64,000 bases of DNA from Bactericera cockerelli (lineage: Eukaryota; Arthropoda; Insecta; Hemiptera; Triozidae). Under the pieces are notes generated by a model. The model had not been told where the DNA came from and did not search any database. It saw nothing but the letters and a program-made list of their open reading frames with translations. Where the stretch lies: positions 46,759,205 through 46,823,204 of the forward strand of contig CM044958.1 in NCBI GenBank assembly GCA_024516035.1. The letters run 5' to 3'. Position numbers and translations under genes: made by a program. Below, one piece after another: positions 62,154-64,000 of the stretch. Every line of letters begins with the position of its first letter. Positions within the stretch are counted from its first letter, which is position 1.

Positions 62154-62857
62154 TATGTAAATAACTTTTTACTTTTTTCTTTTATAAACTTTAAGCACAA
62201 GTGTCCACAGTTAACTGAATCATATGTTTGATTGGATTCATAATTATATAATATTTTACAGTTGGTAAAATATTTTTTTAACTCTAAAGGTGGTTTTAAA
62301 TTTCCAAAGCTATCATAATAATATACATAATTGTTTTTCTTTACATAAGCTACCCAATGTGTTCCACCATGATTTGAAGTATCCAGATTCACAATTCCAA
62401 CTTCACGTTTCATTACCCTCTTCGGTATTTGATTTCTGCAAAAAACACCTCTGAAGTATGGTATCTGAAGGAATTTAACAGCCTCATTCAAATCATAGTC
62501 GGTCAAAGCTCTCCGAGGTAGCTCAATCAGTTTTTTTTTTAAAATGCCATAACCATTTTTATAAGGTTTTAAGAATAACCCCTTCCCACTGGTTATTGGT
62601 ATAGGAGACTTTGAATTGCTATTTCTTTTAAAATCATTCACTGCTTTTGCAATGCCAGATATTCCTCCAACGATTGATCCTAGTGCACTTAGTCCTGCTA
62701 AAACTGGTATAGCTGCTGGTAGAAATCCTCCAGAGATTGATGGAATTTTTAAGATTCTTGGATGCGGCTTAATTTTTTTCCCTCTAATTTCCTTACGAGC
62801 TGCTATTAATGCAAATTTTGACATCAAATTGATACGATCACTATTTGATTTCTTCAT
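62153..62857 (-). CDS. Polinton adenain-like cysteine protease with hydrophobic N-terminal leader
   Basis: 234 residues. The C-terminal half is an adenovirus-type maturation protease: H167 (GGTHWVAY), D182 (YYDSFG), Q210 (NQTYDSV) and C217 (NCGHLC), with the Q-to-C spacing of seven seen in adenain. The N-terminal half has a Gly/Ala-rich hydrophobic stretch, residues 43-75 (GGFLPAAIPVLAGLSALGSI; GGISGIAKAVN), preceded by IPSISGG. I41-S-G-G44 before F45 fits the (M/I/L)XGG-X cleavage consensus, so the leader may be freed as a membrane-active or core peptide by self-cleavage. In other elements the two parts can be separate genes; here they are fused. Confidence 0.88.
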   Translation of the reverse strand: MKKSNSDRINLMSKFALIAARKEIRGKKIKPHPRILKIPSISGGFLPAAIPVLAGLSALGSIVGGISGIAKAVNDFKRNSNSKSPIPITSGKGLFLKPYKNGYGILKKKLIELPRRALTDYDLNEAVKFLQIPYFRGVFCRNQIPKRVMKREVGIVNLDTSNHGGTHWVAYVKKNNYVYYYDSFGNLKPPLELKKYFTNCKILYNYESNQTYDSVNCGHLCLKFIKEKSKKLFT

Positions 62858-62900
62858 TCCTTTACGAGCTGCGTTTACAACTTTTCGAAAACCTATTTCC

Positions 62901-63260
62901 CTATTTTTTTTTCTTTTTCATACCAGCTCCAAGCTTACGTTTGATTTTCATTGCGTTTGTTACAACCCAGGCGGATGCCTTTTCAGATAATTTAGCGTCC
63001 TTAGATTTTACTCTTTCCCAAGCAGAGTTTTCAAGTCTTTTATCAGCTTCTGCGCGGTTTGTTAGAGGATTTGCATAAGCAATATCATGAATTTTACAAG
63101 CATCATCTAGTGGGTTGATTCCTGTTTGATTAATTCTCTTATTTAATTTAGTGCCTGGACCGCAGAATCGATATTTTGGAATATGTATTTCCACCGGTAA
63201 CTTATCAATAATATTATTTATAAGACCTTTACCAAGTCTTTTCATCGTCAGTACTAACAT
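62901..63260 (-). CDS. Parvovirus-type phospholipase A2 protein of the Polinton
   Basis: 119 residues (or 114 from the ATG at 63243-63245). Y30-R-F-C33-G-P-G-T is the calcium-binding loop, and D52-D-A-C55-K-I-H58-D59-I-A-Y62 is the catalytic His-Asp helix of the viral PLA2 family found in parvovirus VP1. In parvoviruses the enzyme breaches the endosome during entry, and the same role is inferred here. The end is very basic (GAGMKKKKK). It is the first gene of the minus block, 49 bp from the divergent ATPase gene. Confidence 0.88.
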   Translation of the reverse strand: MLVLTMKRLGKGLINNIIDKLPVEIHIPKYRFCGPGTKLNKRINQTGINPLDDACKIHDIAYANPLTNRAEADKRLENSAWERVKSKDAKLSEKASAWVVTNAMKIKRKLGAGMKKKKK

Positions 63261-63309
63261 TAATACAACAGTTACAACAATATATATATATAATAAGAAT
63301 AGCTTGAAA
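63261..63309. promoter_or_regulatory. Divergent promoter between PLA2 and ATPase genes
   Basis: A 49-bp gap containing ATATATATATATAATAAGA, a TATA-like stretch usable in either direction. It must drive, at least in part, the seven-gene minus-strand block and the plus-strand ATPase. Confidence 0.4.
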
Positions 63310-64000
63310 ATGTTATTGAAATCATTCGAAAAAAAATTTGATGTTGCAAACTATGACATTGAAACCTGTAAAAATAATAAGAAACATGGAATTTTATTTC
63401 CAAATTCAATCAGAGCAATCATTTGTGGAAGATCTAACTGTGGTAAAACCAATTTACTCATTTCATTTATTACACATCCAAATGGTTTACGATTTGAAAA
63501 TATTTATGTTTACTCAAAATCATTAAATCAATCAAAGTACAAACTTCTTGAAAAAATCATAAAGGGTGTTCCGTCTATTGGTTATTATACTTTTTCATCA
63601 AATGATGAAGTACTATCCCCAAGTGATGTAAAACCTAATTCTCTTATGATATTTGATGATGTAATATGTGATAAACAAAATAATATAAAAGAGTTTTTTT
63701 CTAGAGGCAGACATTTTTCTTGTGATAGTTTTTTTTTAGCTCAAACATATTCTGCAATTAGCAAACAACTAATTCGGGATAATGCAAATTTCATTGTACT
63801 TTTTAAAATGGATGAAAAAAATTTAAAACATGTGTACAACGACTTTGTTAACACAGATTTTTCTTTTCATACTTTCTACAATTTATGTGCCAAGTGTTGG
63901 AACTCAGATCCTTATGGTTTTCTCGTTATTGATAAAGATGTTGAAATAAATAAAGGGCGTTACCGTAAAGGATTGGATACATATTTTACAAATATATTAT
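63310..64000 (+). CDS. Polinton packaging ATPase (FtsK/HerA type), partial
   Basis: 230 codons, open at the window edge. From ATG at 63310 (MLLKSFEKKFD). Walker A is ICGRSNCGKTNLL near residue 40 and Walker B is LMIFDDVICD near residue 115, followed by an SRGRHF segment and AQTYSAISKQLIRDNANFI, which is sensor-like. This matches the genome-packaging ATPases shared by Polintons, adintoviruses and large DNA viruses. It pumps DNA into the capsid. The stop is beyond 64000. Confidence 0.9.
   Translation, partial: MLLKSFEKKFDVANYDIETCKNNKKHGILFPNSIRAIICGRSNCGKTNLLISFITHPNGLRFENIYVYSKSLNQSKYKLLEKIIKGVPSIGYYTFSSNDEVLSPSDVKPNSLMIFDDVICDKQNNIKEFFSRGRHFSCDSFFLAQTYSAISKQLIRDNANFIVLFKMDEKNLKHVYNDFVNTDFSFHTFYNLCAKCWNSDPYGFLVIDKDVEINKGRYRKGLDTYFTNIL

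Larger units (their letters stand above)
52304..64000. mobile_element. Polinton/Maverick element (left part to beyond the window)
   Basis: The gene set is pPolB, retroviral-type integrase, adenain-like protease, packaging ATPase, penton-like and candidate major capsid proteins, which together define Polintons/Mavericks, self-synthesising virus-like transposons. Extra genes: BIR protein, PLA2, a coiled-coil protein and a conserved unknown. Base composition is about 70% or more A+T, unlike the GC-richer host exons. The left boundary is not defined: no terminal inverted repeat or 6-bp target duplication was found. The right end is outside the window. Plus- and minus-strand blocks converge near 58 kb and diverge near 63.28 kb. 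Confidence 0.9.

Overview
The window is a repeat-rich, AT-rich piece of an animal genome. The genes have spliced GT-AG introns, and the repeats are of arthropod type: R4/Dong and CR1-like LINEs, tRNA- and 5S-derived SINEs, piggyBac-type MITEs and a Polinton/Maverick. An insect, perhaps a hemipteran, is my best guess; the order is an inference and weakly supported.

Three conserved host genes can be read. LETM1 (minus strand, exons at 17499-18106, 15224-15367 and 11802-11939; ends missing) is a mitochondrial inner-membrane protein. NLE1/Notchless (plus strand, eight coding exons from 29941 to 41381; last WD repeats not found) is a ribosome-assembly factor. MUL1 (minus strand, 37744-39239, two exons, apparently complete) is a mitochondrial ubiquitin/SUMO ligase and lies inside NLE1 intron 7. 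Two unrecognised genes follow: a protein ending in a SUMO-interaction-like motif (44353-45096, interrupted by one in-frame stop) and a Ser/Lys-rich protein (exons near 47692 and 51272) whose second exon is tandemly duplicated.

The most unusual feature is that two unrelated genes each carry a minisatellite made from the last 40-44 bp of one of their own exons plus its 5' splice site, in the intron just after that exon. For LETM1 about 25 copies separated by (TAA)n lie at 1-575, 1676-1791, 5729-6810 and 11369-11605. For NLE1 about 50 copies fill 41382-43945. An inverted copy of NLE1 exon 6 with its acceptor lies at 41063-41163. The LETM1 array has been broken up by three LINE insertions into its TAA tracts: a 5'-truncated CR1-like copy (575-1628), an R4/Dong-type element (1792-5728) that seems to begin with an HDV-like ribozyme, and a full-length CR1-like element (6811-11368).

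The LETM1 introns also hold a 1.66-kb foldback element and a minisatellite with about 35 matches to the FTZ-F1/SF-1 binding consensus. The region from 18 to 29 kb is mostly old repeats, plus a LINE with a C-terminal restriction-like nuclease (23641-25967) and a piggyBac-type element.

From about 52.3 kb to the right edge is a Polinton. Plus strand: protein-primed DNA polymerase B (frameshifted), a BIR-domain protein and a conserved unknown. Minus strand, tightly packed: phospholipase A2, adenain-like protease with an N-terminal leader, penton-like protein, a small basic protein, candidate major capsid protein, a coiled-coil protein and an integrase with chromodomain. A plus-strand packaging ATPase runs off the end. 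Neither terminal inverted repeat could be identified. This is a nearly complete virion-forming gene set with an added candidate apoptosis inhibitor.
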